DNA of 64,000 nt. It comes from Acidimicrobiales bacterium (lineage in GTDB: Bacteria; Actinomycetota; Acidimicrobiia; Acidimicrobiales; SKKL01). This document shows positions 17,430 to 32,035 of the stretch, piece by piece (the stretch's first letter is position 1; the number at the start of each line of letters is the position of its first letter). The notes beneath the pieces are model-generated. The model saw only the letters and a program-made list of their open reading frames with translations, was not told the origin of the DNA and ran no database searches. The position numbers and the translations under genes are program-made. Where the stretch lies: the NCBI GenBank assembly GCA_034521975.1, contig JAXHLR010000010.1:186001-250000 (forward strand). The letters run 5' to 3'.

Positions 17430-17858
17430 ATGATGCTGATCGACAACCGCACCGGGCTCGAGGTCCTCGACCGCGACGAGTGCTTCCGATTGCTGGGGCT
17501 CAACGGGGTGGGCCGCATCGCGGTGGTCGACGGCGGCCATCCGGTGATCCTTCCCGTCAACTACGTGGTGGACGCTGAGCGGGTCCTCTTCCGAACCGCG
17601 CCGGGCACCAAGCTCGATTCCGCGGTGCGCACCCAGCGCGTGGCCTTCCAGATCGACAACGCCGACCCGATGTATCACACCGGGTGGAGCGTGCTGGTGA
17701 TCGGCCGCTGCGAGGAGATCACCGATCCGGCGCGACGGGCCGAGATCGAACAGCTCCCGCTGCGCTCCTGGGCCCAGGGTGCCAAGGACCACATCGTGGC
17801 CATCGCCGCCGAGGAGGTGTCGGGGCGCCGGGTCGTGCACGTGGCGGAGCGCCGGTAG
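17430..17858 (+). CDS. Pyridoxamine 5'-phosphate oxidase-fold flavoprotein
   Basis: A 142-residue split-barrel protein. Family features include the strand GRIAVVDGGHPVILPVNYVVD and the segment FRTAPGTKLDSAVR, which in relatives contacts the FMN or F420 phosphate. Proteins of this size in actinobacteria are often FMN-, F420- or heme-binding oxidoreductases rather than true PdxH enzymes. A second ATG directly follows the first (17433). The 38-base gap to the upstream stress gene suggests cotranscription. Confidence 0.75.
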   Translation: MMLIDNRTGLEVLDRDECFRLLGLNGVGRIAVVDGGHPVILPVNYVVDAERVLFRTAPGTKLDSAVRTQRVAFQIDNADPMYHTGWSVLVIGRCEEITDPARRAEIEQLPLRSWAQGAKDHIVAIAAEEVSGRRVVHVAERR

Positions 17859-17894
17859 CGACCACCGGGCAGCCGGCCGCGGGGGTCGGGACGG

Positions 17895-19532
17895 TCAGGA
17901 ACCGGCGAGGACGACCTCGACGTCGAGGTCGAGGGAACCGGCGAGCAGCTCGGCCCGCTCGTTCGCGGAGTAGATCTCGAGCGACGGGTCCGACTCGTCC
18001 ACCGGGATGGCGACGATGCGCAGCGTCCCGGTGTCGGGATCGACATCGGCGGAGACGTCGCGGATCACCAGCGAGTGCGACCGGTCGAGCCCGATGGCCA
18101 CCCGCAGCAGTCCCGCCAGCACCGACACCGCAGGGCGGTCGGCGTCATCGAGGCCAGCCCACTCGGGATGCTTGGGCTTGGGAGCGCTCTTGCGGTGGTA
18201 GCGGGCGATCAGCGCGATCAGCTCGATCTCGTGGTCGGTGAACCCCAGCAGCTGCTCGCTGTTGCGGATCACGTAGTAGGAGTGCTTGTGGTGGGCCGAG
18301 TGGTTGATGAACAGGCCGACGTTGTGCAACAGGCCTGCCGCCTCCAACAGCTCGCGATGGTGGTCGTCGAGACCGTGGAGGTCGCGGGTCTCGTCGAAGA
18401 GGCCGAGGGCGAGCTCGGTGAGGTGCTCGCTGTGCTCGCGGTCGGGGTCGAGCGCGGCCACGTGCAGGACGCTGGTGCGTCGGAGATCGGACAGGTGGTG
18501 CAGCGAGCTCCCCCTGACCTGGTGCAACCGGTCGAGCAGGACCCCTTCACGCAAGGCGAAGTTCGAGACGAGGAGCGACTCGACGCCCATCGCCGCGGCC
18601 ACCTGTTCGAGGACGATGGCGCCGGCGACGATGATGTCGGCCCGCTTGGCGTCCATGCCCGGCAGCTTCGCCCGCTCGTCCACCGTGGGCACCGACACGA
18701 GCAGATCGATCACCCCGGCCAGCTCGTCGGTGGTGAACTCGATGTTGCTGACCGACCGTGGGCGATCGCTCCCGCGCCGGGCGACCGCCATGGTCGCCAG
18801 CGTCTCGATCGTCCCCGACGATCCCGCCGCCACGTCGAAGCCGTGGACTCCCAGGTCGTGGACCGCGGGCCCGAGGAACGCACGCACGTACTGGCGGCAG
18901 GCGGCCACCTGGCTGGGCCCGGTCTCGTCGCCGGCGAAGAAGCGGTCGGTCAGACGGATGGCCCCCAGCTTGAGACTGCGGGCGTCGATCGTTCGGCCCT
19001 GCTCGCCGATCACCAGCTCGGTGCTCCCGCCGCCGATGTCGACCACCAGCAGGCGTTGATCGAACACGGGCAGGGCGTGGAGCACCCCGATGTGGATGAG
19101 ACGCGCCTCTTCCACACCCGAGATGATCTCCACCTCGATCCCGGCCTCCTCCCGTGCTCGCCGGATGAACACCTCGTGGTTGTCGGCCTCGCGCACGGCG
19201 CTGGTGGCAACCGCGGTGATGTCGGCGGCCCAGATGTCGGCCAGCTGACCGAACCGGCGGAGCGCGGCGATGCCGCGGTCGATGGCGGCGTCGCTCAGCT
19301 CGCGCATGTCGTTCGCGCCGTGGCCGAGTCGGACGACCTCCTTCTCCTGGGCCAGGACCTCGAACCGCTGATCGGCAGTCGAGCGGGCGACGAGCAGGTG
19401 CACCGAGTTGGTGCCGATGTCGATGGCCGCGTGGGCCCGACCGTCGACGGGATCGTCCCGGTCGGCGTCGCCGGTCGCCTCGTCCGGACCGGCGACGACT
19501 GTGGGGTGGTTGGGCGAGGGTGGGCTGGTCAC
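17895..19532 (-). CDS. ppx: Ppx/GppA-type phosphatase with C-terminal HD domain
   Basis: A 545-residue member of the exopolyphosphatase / guanosine pentaphosphatase family. The N-terminal half has the actin-like ATPase fold with AAIDIGTNSVHLLVA and VVDIGGGSTELVIGE as phosphate-binding loops; the C-terminal part (about 330-510) is HD-like, with LLHNVGLFINHSAHHKHS. It removes terminal phosphates from polyphosphate and may act on pppGpp. GTG 19532 overlaps the TGA of the upstream hydrolase gene by four bases and has GAGGA seven bases before it; the frame extending to 19967 is the shadow of that hydrolase. Confidence 0.85.
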   Translation of the reverse strand: MTSPPSPNHPTVVAGPDEATGDADRDDPVDGRAHAAIDIGTNSVHLLVARSTADQRFEVLAQEKEVVRLGHGANDMRELSDAAIDRGIAALRRFGQLADIWAADITAVATSAVREADNHEVFIRRAREEAGIEVEIISGVEEARLIHIGVLHALPVFDQRLLVVDIGGGSTELVIGEQGRTIDARSLKLGAIRLTDRFFAGDETGPSQVAACRQYVRAFLGPAVHDLGVHGFDVAAGSSGTIETLATMAVARRGSDRPRSVSNIEFTTDELAGVIDLLVSVPTVDERAKLPGMDAKRADIIVAGAIVLEQVAAAMGVESLLVSNFALREGVLLDRLHQVRGSSLHHLSDLRRTSVLHVAALDPDREHSEHLTELALGLFDETRDLHGLDDHHRELLEAAGLLHNVGLFINHSAHHKHSYYVIRNSEQLLGFTDHEIELIALIARYHRKSAPKPKHPEWAGLDDADRPAVSVLAGLLRVAIGLDRSHSLVIRDVSADVDPDTGTLRIVAIPVDESDPSLEIYSANERAELLAGSLDLDVEVVLAGS

Positions 19533-20464
19533 CGGGCGTCCTCGCGAAGCCTCCAGCGCCGGTCGACGGTGAGGGGAGTGCCGTCGGCCTCGACCCGACC
19601 GGTGGAGACGAGGTGGACGAGGTGAGCGAGCACCGATCGTGCGGCTGCGGGGTGCAGCTTCTCGTCGACGTCGGCGTAGAGCACGGCGACGATGTCGTCG
19701 ATGTGGTCGTCGCCGGCGGCCAGGCGCTCGAGGATCTGGCGGGTGCGCTCCTCGCGGTGGGCGATCAGCGCGCGGACGAAGGGCTTCGGCTCGGTGATCG
19801 GTGGACCGTGGGTGGGCCAGTAGATCTCGTCGTCGCGGTCGAGCAGACGACCCAGGTTGGTCAGGTAGTCGCCGAGGTCGCCGTCGGGCGAGGGGATCAC
19901 CGACGTCGACCAGCCCATCACGTGGTCGCCGGTGAACAGTGCCCGCTCCTCGGCGAGCGCGAAGCACAGGTGGTTGGAGATGTGCCCAGGCGTGTGCAGG
20001 GCTTCGATCGTCCAGCCGTCGCCCTCGATGATCGCTCCGTCGGTGGTGACGACATCGGGCACGAAATCGAGGTCGGATCGCTCCTCCTGCGGGGGGTCGC
20101 CGTCGGCGGTGTCGCGCCGGCGGTCGGCCTCGGGATGGGGGCCGAACCCGTAGGTCGGGGCCCGGGTGAGCTCCCTGAGTGCCGCGGCGGCGGGGGAGTG
20201 GTCGCCGTGGGTGTGGGTGATGAGGATGTGGGTCACCGACTCGCCGTCGAGTGCCCGCTGGAGGGCCTCGATGTGGGCGGGTTGGTCGGGGCCGGGGTCG
20301 ATCACCGCCACGTTGCGGTGACCGACGATGTAGGTGCCCGTGCCGGTGAAGGTGAAGGGCCCGGGGTTCTCGGCCACGACGCGACGGATGAGGGGGGACA
20401 CCTGGTCGACCCTCCCGTAGTCCACGGAGAAGTCCCGGTCGAAGGGCACAGCCACGTCCATCAC
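19529..20464 (-). CDS. Metallo-beta-lactamase-fold hydrolase (LACTB2/glyoxalase II-like)
   Basis: A 311-residue hydrolase with the binuclear metal motif HTHGDHS and further metal ligands in TPGHISNHL, FTGDHVMGW and WPTHGPPI. A C-terminal winged-helix-like extension (about 235-311) places it near the LACTB2 group, whose members are RNases or thioester hydrolases. The starting ATG may be 20464 or 20461. It is the first gene of a two-gene unit with ppx and is divergent from the LysM lipoprotein gene. Confidence 0.8.
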   Translation of the reverse strand: MMDVAVPFDRDFSVDYGRVDQVSPLIRRVVAENPGPFTFTGTGTYIVGHRNVAVIDPGPDQPAHIEALQRALDGESVTHILITHTHGDHSPAAAALRELTRAPTYGFGPHPEADRRRDTADGDPPQEERSDLDFVPDVVTTDGAIIEGDGWTIEALHTPGHISNHLCFALAEERALFTGDHVMGWSTSVIPSPDGDLGDYLTNLGRLLDRDDEIYWPTHGPPITEPKPFVRALIAHREERTRQILERLAAGDDHIDDIVAVLYADVDEKLHPAAARSVLAHLVHLVSTGRVEADGTPLTVDRRWRLREDAR

Positions 20465-20519
20465 CCTACGGCCTCGAGGTCCCGGGTCGAGGTGACGGGG
20501 TGCGGAGGTGCGTGCCGCG

Positions 20520-20525
20520 TACCCT
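20520..20525 (+). promoter_or_regulatory. Leaderless-type -10 box of the LysM gene
   Basis: TACCCT lies 7 bases before GTG 20533, choosing this codon among three consecutive GTGs (20527, 20530, 20533). Confidence 0.45.
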
Positions 20526-20532
20526 GGTGGTG

Positions 20533-20948
20533 GTGAGGCTCCATCCTTCGAACGCGCTCCACGTCCGGGGCTCGGCCCTACGGGTCGTCGCCGCGCTGGC
20601 CGCGCTCGCGGCCCCGACGTTGCTCGTGGGAGGCCTGGCCGGATGCGGCGAGTTCCAGCCGATCGAGTACACCCGGGCCAGCACCACGACGATCGACCCC
20701 GCCGAGGATCCTTCGGACCCGGCCGTGGTCGGCGACGAGCCCCCGGAGATGCGCAGCGCCCGCTACACCGTCGAGCCCGGCGACAGCCTCAGCAGCATCG
20801 CGACCGAGCTCGGGGTCAACATCGACGTCCTCATGGCCGTCAACAACATCACCGACCCCAACGCGCTGGAGGCCGGGGTCATCCTCCGCGTGCCCGGTCC
20901 GAACGACACCGCTCCGGCACCCTGGCAACAGGAGGAGCAGGGCACCCG

Positions 20949-20952
<4 letters not shown>
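20533..20952 (+). CDS. LysM-domain lipoprotein
   Basis: A 139-residue predicted lipoprotein. A basic N-terminus and hydrophobic stretch (about 16-34) end in the lipobox LAGC, giving lipidated C38. A Thr/Asp/Pro-rich linker follows, then one LysM domain (about 82-126; [19 protein letters not shown] ... [12 protein letters not shown]), which binds peptidoglycan or chitin-like glycans. It would be anchored outside the cell membrane and touch the cell wall. Its TGA overlaps the GTG of the threonine aldolase gene by four bases, so the two are translationally coupled although their functions look unrelated. In-frame GTGs further upstream (20500, 20512) are possible alternatives. Confidence 0.72.
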
Positions 20953-21965
<1,013 letters not shown>

Positions 21966-22000
21966 GGCCGCGGTCCCGCGGTGCCCTTGGCCCTCGCCGA

Positions 22001-22006
22001 TAGCAT
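22001..22006 (+). promoter_or_regulatory. Leaderless-type -10 box of the Nudix gene
   Basis: TAGCAT lies 7 bases before ATG 22014; no ribosome-binding site is present. Confidence 0.5.
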
Positions 22007-22013
22007 CGGCCCG

Positions 22014-22541
22014 ATGGATCGACACGTGCCACCGGGGATGCCCGACGACGGGTGGCGAGGCCGTCGAGCCGCCCGGGTGGTCCTGATCGATGCGGCCAAG
22101 CGGGTGCTGCTGCTGCGGGCCTCGGATCCGGGGCGCCCCGACGGCGGTTCCTGGTGGGAGATCCCCGGCGGCGGCCAGGATCCCGGTGAGACGAGTGAGA
22201 TCGCCGCCGCCCGCGAGCTCTACGAGGAGACCGGCATCGTCGACGCCGAGATCGGCCCGTGCGTGTGGGAGCAGCACTGCCAGTTCCAGTTCGGTCCCTA
22301 CCAGTTCGATCAGCGTGAACGGGTGCACGTGGCCTGGTGCGGTATCGAGGACACGATCGAGCCGGCGCACCTGGAACCGCTCGAGGCGATGGCGTTCAGC
22401 GGGTCGCACTGGTGGAGCCTCGACGAGCTGCTCGAGAGCGATGTCGCCACCCTGCCGCCCAACCTGCGCCAGCACCTCCCCGACCTCATCGAGGGTCGCC
22501 TCCCCGATCCCCCGATCAACATCGGCGACATCGACTTCTGA
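22014..22541 (+). CDS. Nudix hydrolase
   Basis: A 175-residue cytosolic pyrophosphohydrolase with an intact Nudix box: GGGQDPGETSEIAAARELYEE followed by TGI, matching G-x5-E-x7-R-E-x2-E-E-x-G. The substrate (for example an oxidised nucleotide, nucleotide sugar or diadenosine polyphosphate) cannot be deduced. ATG 22014 is supported by the leaderless -10 box, against an upstream in-frame start at 21981. Confidence 0.88.
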   Translation: MDRHVPPGMPDDGWRGRRAARVVLIDAAKRVLLLRASDPGRPDGGSWWEIPGGGQDPGETSEIAAARELYEETGIVDAEIGPCVWEQHCQFQFGPYQFDQRERVHVAWCGIEDTIEPAHLEPLEAMAFSGSHWWSLDELLESDVATLPPNLRQHLPDLIEGRLPDPPINIGDIDF

Positions 22542-22642
22542 AGCGTTCCTGAACCGTCGACCCCTGATGTGGCGACGGTCACCGCGACTGTCAACGCGGG
22601 GGTGGCCTGGGCCATCATGGCTCCGACCAGTCGGAGGTAGCG

Positions 22643-23299
22643 GTGACACATCAGATGCGCAGGTGGTACGCCCCGCTCATGGTGGCCGTCGTCCTGCTCG
22701 GAGCCTGCGCGGGCGACGACTCCGGATCCGCCGCCGGTGCCTCCGGAAACGACGACGACACCCCGTTCGAGGCGGTCCCCCTGGCCGAGGGAACCCCCAA
22801 GCCCGACTTCACCCTCCTCGATACCGAGGGCAACGAGTTCGACTTCCTCGAGGAGACGGCCGGTAGCACGACGTTGCTGTTCTTCGGCTACACCAGCTGC
22901 CCCGACATCTGCCCACCCCACCTCGCCCAGGCCGCCCAGGCCCTCGACAAGCCGGGTGCACCCAGCAACGTGGAGGTCGTGTTCGTCTCGGTCGACCCCG
23001 AGCGCGACACCCCCCAGGTCATCCGCGACTTTCTCGACTCGTTCGACACCGACTTCATCGGCCTCACCGGCGATCCTGAAGCGCTCTACCAAGCTCAGAT
23101 CGACACGGGGATCCCTCCGGCGGTCATCGAGGAGCCCGACGCCGACGGCGAGTACCTCGTCGGTCACTCGGGTGAGATGCGGGGCTATGCACCGAACGGG
23201 CTCGGCTACGTGACCTTCCCGTTTGGGACCCGCCAGAGCGAGATGTACCACGACATCAAGATCCTCGACAGCTTGCGAACACTCGATGACACGCCGTAG
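22643..23299 (+). CDS. SCO1/SenC-family copper chaperone lipoprotein
   Basis: A 218-residue lipoprotein (lipobox LGAC, C22) with a thioredoxin-like SCO domain. The copper ligands are present: SCPDIC gives the C-x3-C pair and the distal histidine is in VGHSGEMRGY. SCO proteins deliver copper to the CuA site of cytochrome c oxidase on the outer face of the membrane. GTG 22643 follows GGAGG. It begins a four-gene run with a PCu(A)C protein, a cytochrome c and CtaG, all of which fit the same job. Confidence 0.9.
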   Translation: MTHQMRRWYAPLMVAVVLLGACAGDDSGSAAGASGNDDDTPFEAVPLAEGTPKPDFTLLDTEGNEFDFLEETAGSTTLLFFGYTSCPDICPPHLAQAAQALDKPGAPSNVEVVFVSVDPERDTPQVIRDFLDSFDTDFIGLTGDPEALYQAQIDTGIPPAVIEEPDADGEYLVGHSGEMRGYAPNGLGYVTFPFGTRQSEMYHDIKILDSLRTLDDTP

Positions 23300-23759
23300 C
23301 CGCCCCTTCCTCCCCATCGCCGGCTTGCTGCTCGGCGTGTCGCTCCTCGTCGGTTGTGGCGACGACGACGCTGGCGACCAATCGAACGATGGGACTGTCG
23401 AGGTCACCGGTGCCTCGATCGCCCTCCCGGCCGGTCCCAACACCGCCATCTACTTCACCATCGAGAACGCTGGTGGCGACGATCGCCTCGTCGAGGCACG
23501 CACCGAGGTCGGCTCCGCCGAGCTCCACGAGACAAGCGCTGGCGACGATGGTCTGATGCGCATGCAACCGATCGAAGGCGTCGACATCCCTGCGGGCGAC
23601 ACCGTCACCTTCCAGGCGGGCGGACTGCACGTCATGGTCTTCGACGTCGCCGAGCTCGAGGAGGGCGACACCGTGCCCGTCGAGCTCGTGTTCGAGGAGA
23701 TGGGTACCATCACCGTCGATGCGACGGTCACGTCGTATGCCGACGTCGCCGAGGGCTGA
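23286..23759 (+). CDS. PCu(A)C-type periplasmic copper chaperone lipoprotein
   Basis: A 157-residue lipoprotein (lipobox LVGC) with the DUF461/PCu(A)C fold. The copper-binding pattern is visible: a first His in LHETSAGDDG, the pair MRM ten residues later, and a final HVM in GGLHVMVFD. Such proteins pass Cu(I) to SCO1 or directly to subunit II of cytochrome oxidase. ATG 23286 overlaps the end of the SCO gene by 14 bases, showing tight coupling. Confidence 0.88.
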   Translation: MTRRSRPFLPIAGLLLGVSLLVGCGDDDAGDQSNDGTVEVTGASIALPAGPNTAIYFTIENAGGDDRLVEARTEVGSAELHETSAGDDGLMRMQPIEGVDIPAGDTVTFQAGGLHVMVFDVAELEEGDTVPVELVFEEMGTITVDATVTSYADVAEG

Positions 23760-24129
23760 GGCGATTCGCCGCCTCGCGACGTTGGCGGCGCCGATGCTGG
23801 TCGCGCTCGTGGTGCTCGGAGCGTGCAGCGATGGCGACACACCCGCCAGTCGAGGCCGAGCGGTCGCCCAGGACGTCGGCTGTCTTGGCTGTCACTCCAC
23901 CGGAACCGACGAGCGGCTCGGTCCTGGTCTTGGTGGCATCTGGGGTGAGGAACGAACCTTCGCCGATGGTTCCACGCGAGTGGTCGACGAGGAGTACCTG
24001 CGCCGTTCGATTCTCGAACCGGGTTCACAGGTCGTCGCCGGATTCGATCCGATCATGCCCCAGCTCGCTCTGTCCGATGCGGAGCTCGACGAGGTCGTGG
24101 CGTATCTTCGTGATGTCGCCGGTGGCTGA
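23719..24129 (+). CDS. Monoheme cytochrome c lipoprotein
   Basis: A 136-residue exported c-type cytochrome. A lipobox LGAC ends the signal peptide, the heme site is CLGCH, and the likely axial methionine lies in FDPIMPQL, with the class I terminal helix DAELDEVVAYLRDV. It should carry electrons at the outer membrane face, plausibly to the oxidase that its neighbours help build. It starts inside the PCu(A)C gene; ATG 23719 and ATG 23737 are both possible, and neither has a clear ribosome-binding site. Confidence 0.82.
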   Translation: MRRSRRMPTSPRAEAIRRLATLAAPMLVALVVLGACSDGDTPASRGRAVAQDVGCLGCHSTGTDERLGPGLGGIWGEERTFADGSTRVVDEEYLRRSILEPGSQVVAGFDPIMPQLALSDAELDEVVAYLRDVAGG

Positions 24130-24165
24130 TCCTACCGTGTCCCGGCCGACCATCGGAGGTGTGCA

Positions 24166-25008
24166 GTGACCTGGTGGTGTGTGACCATCACCGAGCCGTG
24201 GAGCTGGTCGTTCCGGGCCTACCCCGGCATCTGGCTGTCGGTGCTGTTCCTGCTCGTGCCGTACCTGATCGTCATGATCCGGCGCACCGGCCCCAACCCC
24301 GATCGAGGCCGTCGGATCGGCTTCTTCGTCGCTGGCGTCGCCATCTACTGGATCGCCACCGACTGGCCCCTCGGCACGCTCGGGTCTAGCTACCTGGCCA
24401 GCGTCCACATGGTCCAGTACCTGCTCTACAGCTTGGGCGCAGCGCCGCTGATCCTGCTCGGGATCCCCGAGTGGATGGCCCGGCGCATCCTCGGCCGGTT
24501 GCGTCTCTACCGGGCGGTGCGGCTCATGTCGCGCCCGCTCGCCGCCGGACTCGTCTTCAACGCCGTGCTGGTGGTGACCCACGCGCCCCTCACCGTCGAC
24601 ACCCTGCGCTCCAGCCAGTTCGGCTCGTTCGGGCTCGACCTGATGTGGTTGCTCGCCGGTCTGCTGTTCTGGATGCCGGTCATCTCGCCGATGCCGGAGC
24701 TGCGGCCCGTGTCCTACGGCGCCCGCATGGTCTATCTGTTCCTGGCCGGACAGGTGATCCCCATGATCCCCGGCGGGTTTCTCACCTTCTCGGACTTCCC
24801 GCTGTACTCGACCTACGAGCTGGCGCCGCGCATTGGTGGCTTCTCGGCCAGCCACGACCAAGCACTGGCTGGTGTCCTGATGAAGCTCGGTGGCATGCCG
24901 GTCGTGTGGGGGACCATGCTCGCCCTCATGATCAAGTGGGCTCGCAGCGAGGGCCACATGGCCGACACCAGGCCCAGGTCCAAGTCCAAGGCCGAACCCG
25001 CCACCTGA
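24166..25008 (+). CDS. ctaG: Cytochrome c oxidase assembly protein CtaG (caa3 type)
   Basis: A 280-residue integral membrane protein with about seven helices, matching the CtaG_caa3 family that supports copper delivery or assembly of haem-copper oxidases in Gram-positive bacteria. Conserved-looking features include YWIATDWPLGTLG, the histidine in SVHMVQYLL and THAPL. The GTG follows GGAGGTG by five bases. The last gene of the copper-assembly run, it ends in a Lys/Ala-rich tail partly made by a 14-base direct repeat that spans the stop. Confidence 0.85.
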   Translation: MTWWCVTITEPWSWSFRAYPGIWLSVLFLLVPYLIVMIRRTGPNPDRGRRIGFFVAGVAIYWIATDWPLGTLGSSYLASVHMVQYLLYSLGAAPLILLGIPEWMARRILGRLRLYRAVRLMSRPLAAGLVFNAVLVVTHAPLTVDTLRSSQFGSFGLDLMWLLAGLLFWMPVISPMPELRPVSYGARMVYLFLAGQVIPMIPGGFLTFSDFPLYSTYELAPRIGGFSASHDQALAGVLMKLGGMPVVWGTMLALMIKWARSEGHMADTRPRSKSKAEPAT

Positions 25009-25024
25009 GTCCGAACCCGCCACC
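24992..25024. repeat. 14-base direct repeat across the ctaG stop, with overlapping hairpin
   Basis: CCGAACCCGCCACC occurs at 24992-25005 and again at 25011-25024, a 19-base period that straddles the ctaG TGA. The second copy contributes one arm of a hairpin (CGAACC 25012-25017 with GGTTCG 25028-25033) lying between two convergent genes, so it may act in transcription termination. Confidence 0.6.
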
Positions 25025-25045
25025 AGTGGTTCGCCCGCGGACGCC

Positions 25046-25489
25046 TCACCCGTCGGCGAGGACCTCGCGCAGGCCCTGCGCGGCACGCCGGCCGATGACC
25101 TGGAACGCCACGTGCAGCACCGGATCGGCGACACGCGACGGGCCGAGCAGCGCCAGATCGGCGTGGTAGGTGACACGGGTACCGCCGCCCTCGGTGGCCG
25201 CGAAGGTCAAGGTGTCGATCGAGCGCAGCCGGGGGGTCGTGCCGACCAGGACCATGCGGTGGGGTGGGTCCCACTCGGTGATCTCGTACTCGAGGCTCTG
25301 ACGGCTGCCCGCGGTGGAGGTGACCACCCGGAACCGGCTGCCGAGCCCGAGCTCGGTGTCGGCGTCGTCGAGGTGCTCGGCCTCGACCACACCCGGGTCC
25401 CAGTCGGCGGTGTTGGCGAAGTCCGACAGGTACGCGAAGACCTCGTCGATGCCCAGTGCCGTCTCGGCGGTGGTCTCATACGACGCCAT
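25046..25489 (-). CDS. SRPBCC-family (START-like) protein
   Basis: A 147-residue polyketide-cyclase/dehydrase-like protein with a helix-grip fold: the opening strand YETTAETALGIDEVFAYLSD, the helix ANTADWDPGV and the core ITEWDPPHRMVLVG are typical. These proteins bind hydrophobic small molecules; the ligand is unknown. The ATG lies seven bases after the fasciclin gene stop on the same strand, so the two are probably cotranscribed. Confidence 0.8.
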   Translation of the reverse strand: MASYETTAETALGIDEVFAYLSDFANTADWDPGVVEAEHLDDADTELGLGSRFRVVTSTAGSRQSLEYEITEWDPPHRMVLVGTTPRLRSIDTLTFAATEGGGTRVTYHADLALLGPSRVADPVLHVAFQVIGRRAAQGLREVLADG

Positions 25490-25496
25490 GGTCGGA

Positions 25497-26546
25497 TCAG
25501 AGCCCTGCGGGGCCCTTGGCCACGTCGGGCACCAGCAGGCTGTCGACCACGTGGACGACCCCGTTGGTGGCCGCGATGTCGGTCTCGGCCAGCGGGACGC
25601 CGGCGAAGGTGAAGGTGGCCTCCCCGTCGTTTGCCAGTCGGGCTCCTTCGCCCCCGAGGGTGGTGAGGTACATCTGTACCGACACCTCCTCGGTCAGGAC
25701 GGGGCGATCGACGACATGGAACATCAGCACCGTCTCGAGCAGGTCTGGGTCGGTGTCGAGGGCCGCGGCCTGGTCGGTGGTGAGCGCTTCGAAGGCGGCA
25801 TCGGTCGGCGCGAACAGCGTGAACGGGCCGGAACCGGTCAGGATGCCGATCAGTTCGGGATCGAGGGCATCGTCCTCGATGAGGGTGAGGAAGGTGTCGA
25901 AGTCGCCCATGTCCTCGAGGGTGGAGAGCGCGTCGACCGGCTCGGGGATCGAGTCGAGCACCTCGTCGATGTCGTCCTCGAGCGATGCCGGGACCAGCAC
26001 CTGGTCGACCTCGTGGACGATGCCGTTGGTGGCGATGGTGTCGGCGATGGTCAACTCGGCCTGGTCGTCCACCTCGATGATGGTGGTGGGGTCGACCCCT
26101 TCGTCAGCGGCGGGCTCCTCGGTCGCCTCGACCGAGATGGTGGACCCTTCCAGGCTGGTGACCTGACCGAGCTCGAGCAGCGAGGCCGAGGTGTGGTTGC
26201 CCTCGACGACGTGGTGACGGAGGAGGTCGGCCAGCAGCGCGGTGTTGGCGTCGTCGAGCAGCGTGGCGAGCAGGCCGTCGGGCAGGTCCTCGAAGGCGGC
26301 GTCGGTGGGGGCGAAGATGGTGAAGGGTCCTTCGCCCGACAGGTCGTCGCCGAGTCCGGCAGCGTCGATGCCGCCGGTCAAGGTCGTGTAGCCGCCTTCG
26401 ACGATCGTCTCCACCACGTCGCGGGGTGCGGTGGCGGGGTTCTCGCCGGTGACGATCAGCGACTGCTCGTCCTCGGCGCAGGCAGCGCCGACCACGACCA
26501 GCGCGGCGGTCAGGGCGACGATTCGAAGGGCACGGGGGCGCAGCAT
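25497..26546 (-). CDS. Secreted protein with two fasciclin (FAS1) domains
   Basis: A 349-residue exported protein. After a signal peptide (hydrophobic core about 8-20, ending GAACAED; the cysteine suggests a lipoprotein although the lipobox is imperfect) come two FAS1 domains at about 45-190 and 210-345. Each has the H1 motif (FTIFAPTDAAFEDLP; FTLFAPTDAAFEAL) and the H2 motif (NGIVHEVDQVLVP; NGVVHVVDSLLVP). FAS1 proteins mediate adhesion or bind extracellular ligands. ATG 26546 is chosen since the signal peptide begins there; the frame extends to 26888 only as a shadow of glgE. Confidence 0.85.
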   Translation of the reverse strand: MLRPRALRIVALTAALVVVGAACAEDEQSLIVTGENPATAPRDVVETIVEGGYTTLTGGIDAAGLGDDLSGEGPFTIFAPTDAAFEDLPDGLLATLLDDANTALLADLLRHHVVEGNHTSASLLELGQVTSLEGSTISVEATEEPAADEGVDPTTIIEVDDQAELTIADTIATNGIVHEVDQVLVPASLEDDIDEVLDSIPEPVDALSTLEDMGDFDTFLTLIEDDALDPELIGILTGSGPFTLFAPTDAAFEALTTDQAAALDTDPDLLETVLMFHVVDRPVLTEEVSVQMYLTTLGGEGARLANDGEATFTFAGVPLAETDIAATNGVVHVVDSLLVPDVAKGPAGL

Positions 26547-26628
26547 GGCCCCATTTCTACCGGTTCGGCGTCCGTCGATCCCAACCCTGGGCTGCCGGGC
26601 GGCCGTTTCGGGCGTCTCCAGAGTTGGG

Positions 26629-26634
26629 TAGCGT
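26629..26634 (+). promoter_or_regulatory. Leaderless-type -10 box of glgE
   Basis: TAGCGT lies 6 bases before ATG 26641 in the 94-base gap between the divergent fasciclin and glgE genes. Confidence 0.5.
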
Positions 26635-26640
26635 CGGGTC

Positions 26641-28638
<1,998 letters not shown>

Positions 28639-28681
28639 ACCAGCAGCACGATCTGCCCGCCTACCTCCAGGGAACTCGCAC

Positions 28682-32031
<3,350 letters not shown>

Positions 32032-32035
<4 letters not shown>

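Noticed and set aside
17895-19967. Ppx/GppA protein fused to an N-terminal domain
   Set aside because: The extra 145 residues are the wrong frame of the MBL hydrolase; GTG 19532 overlaps its stop.
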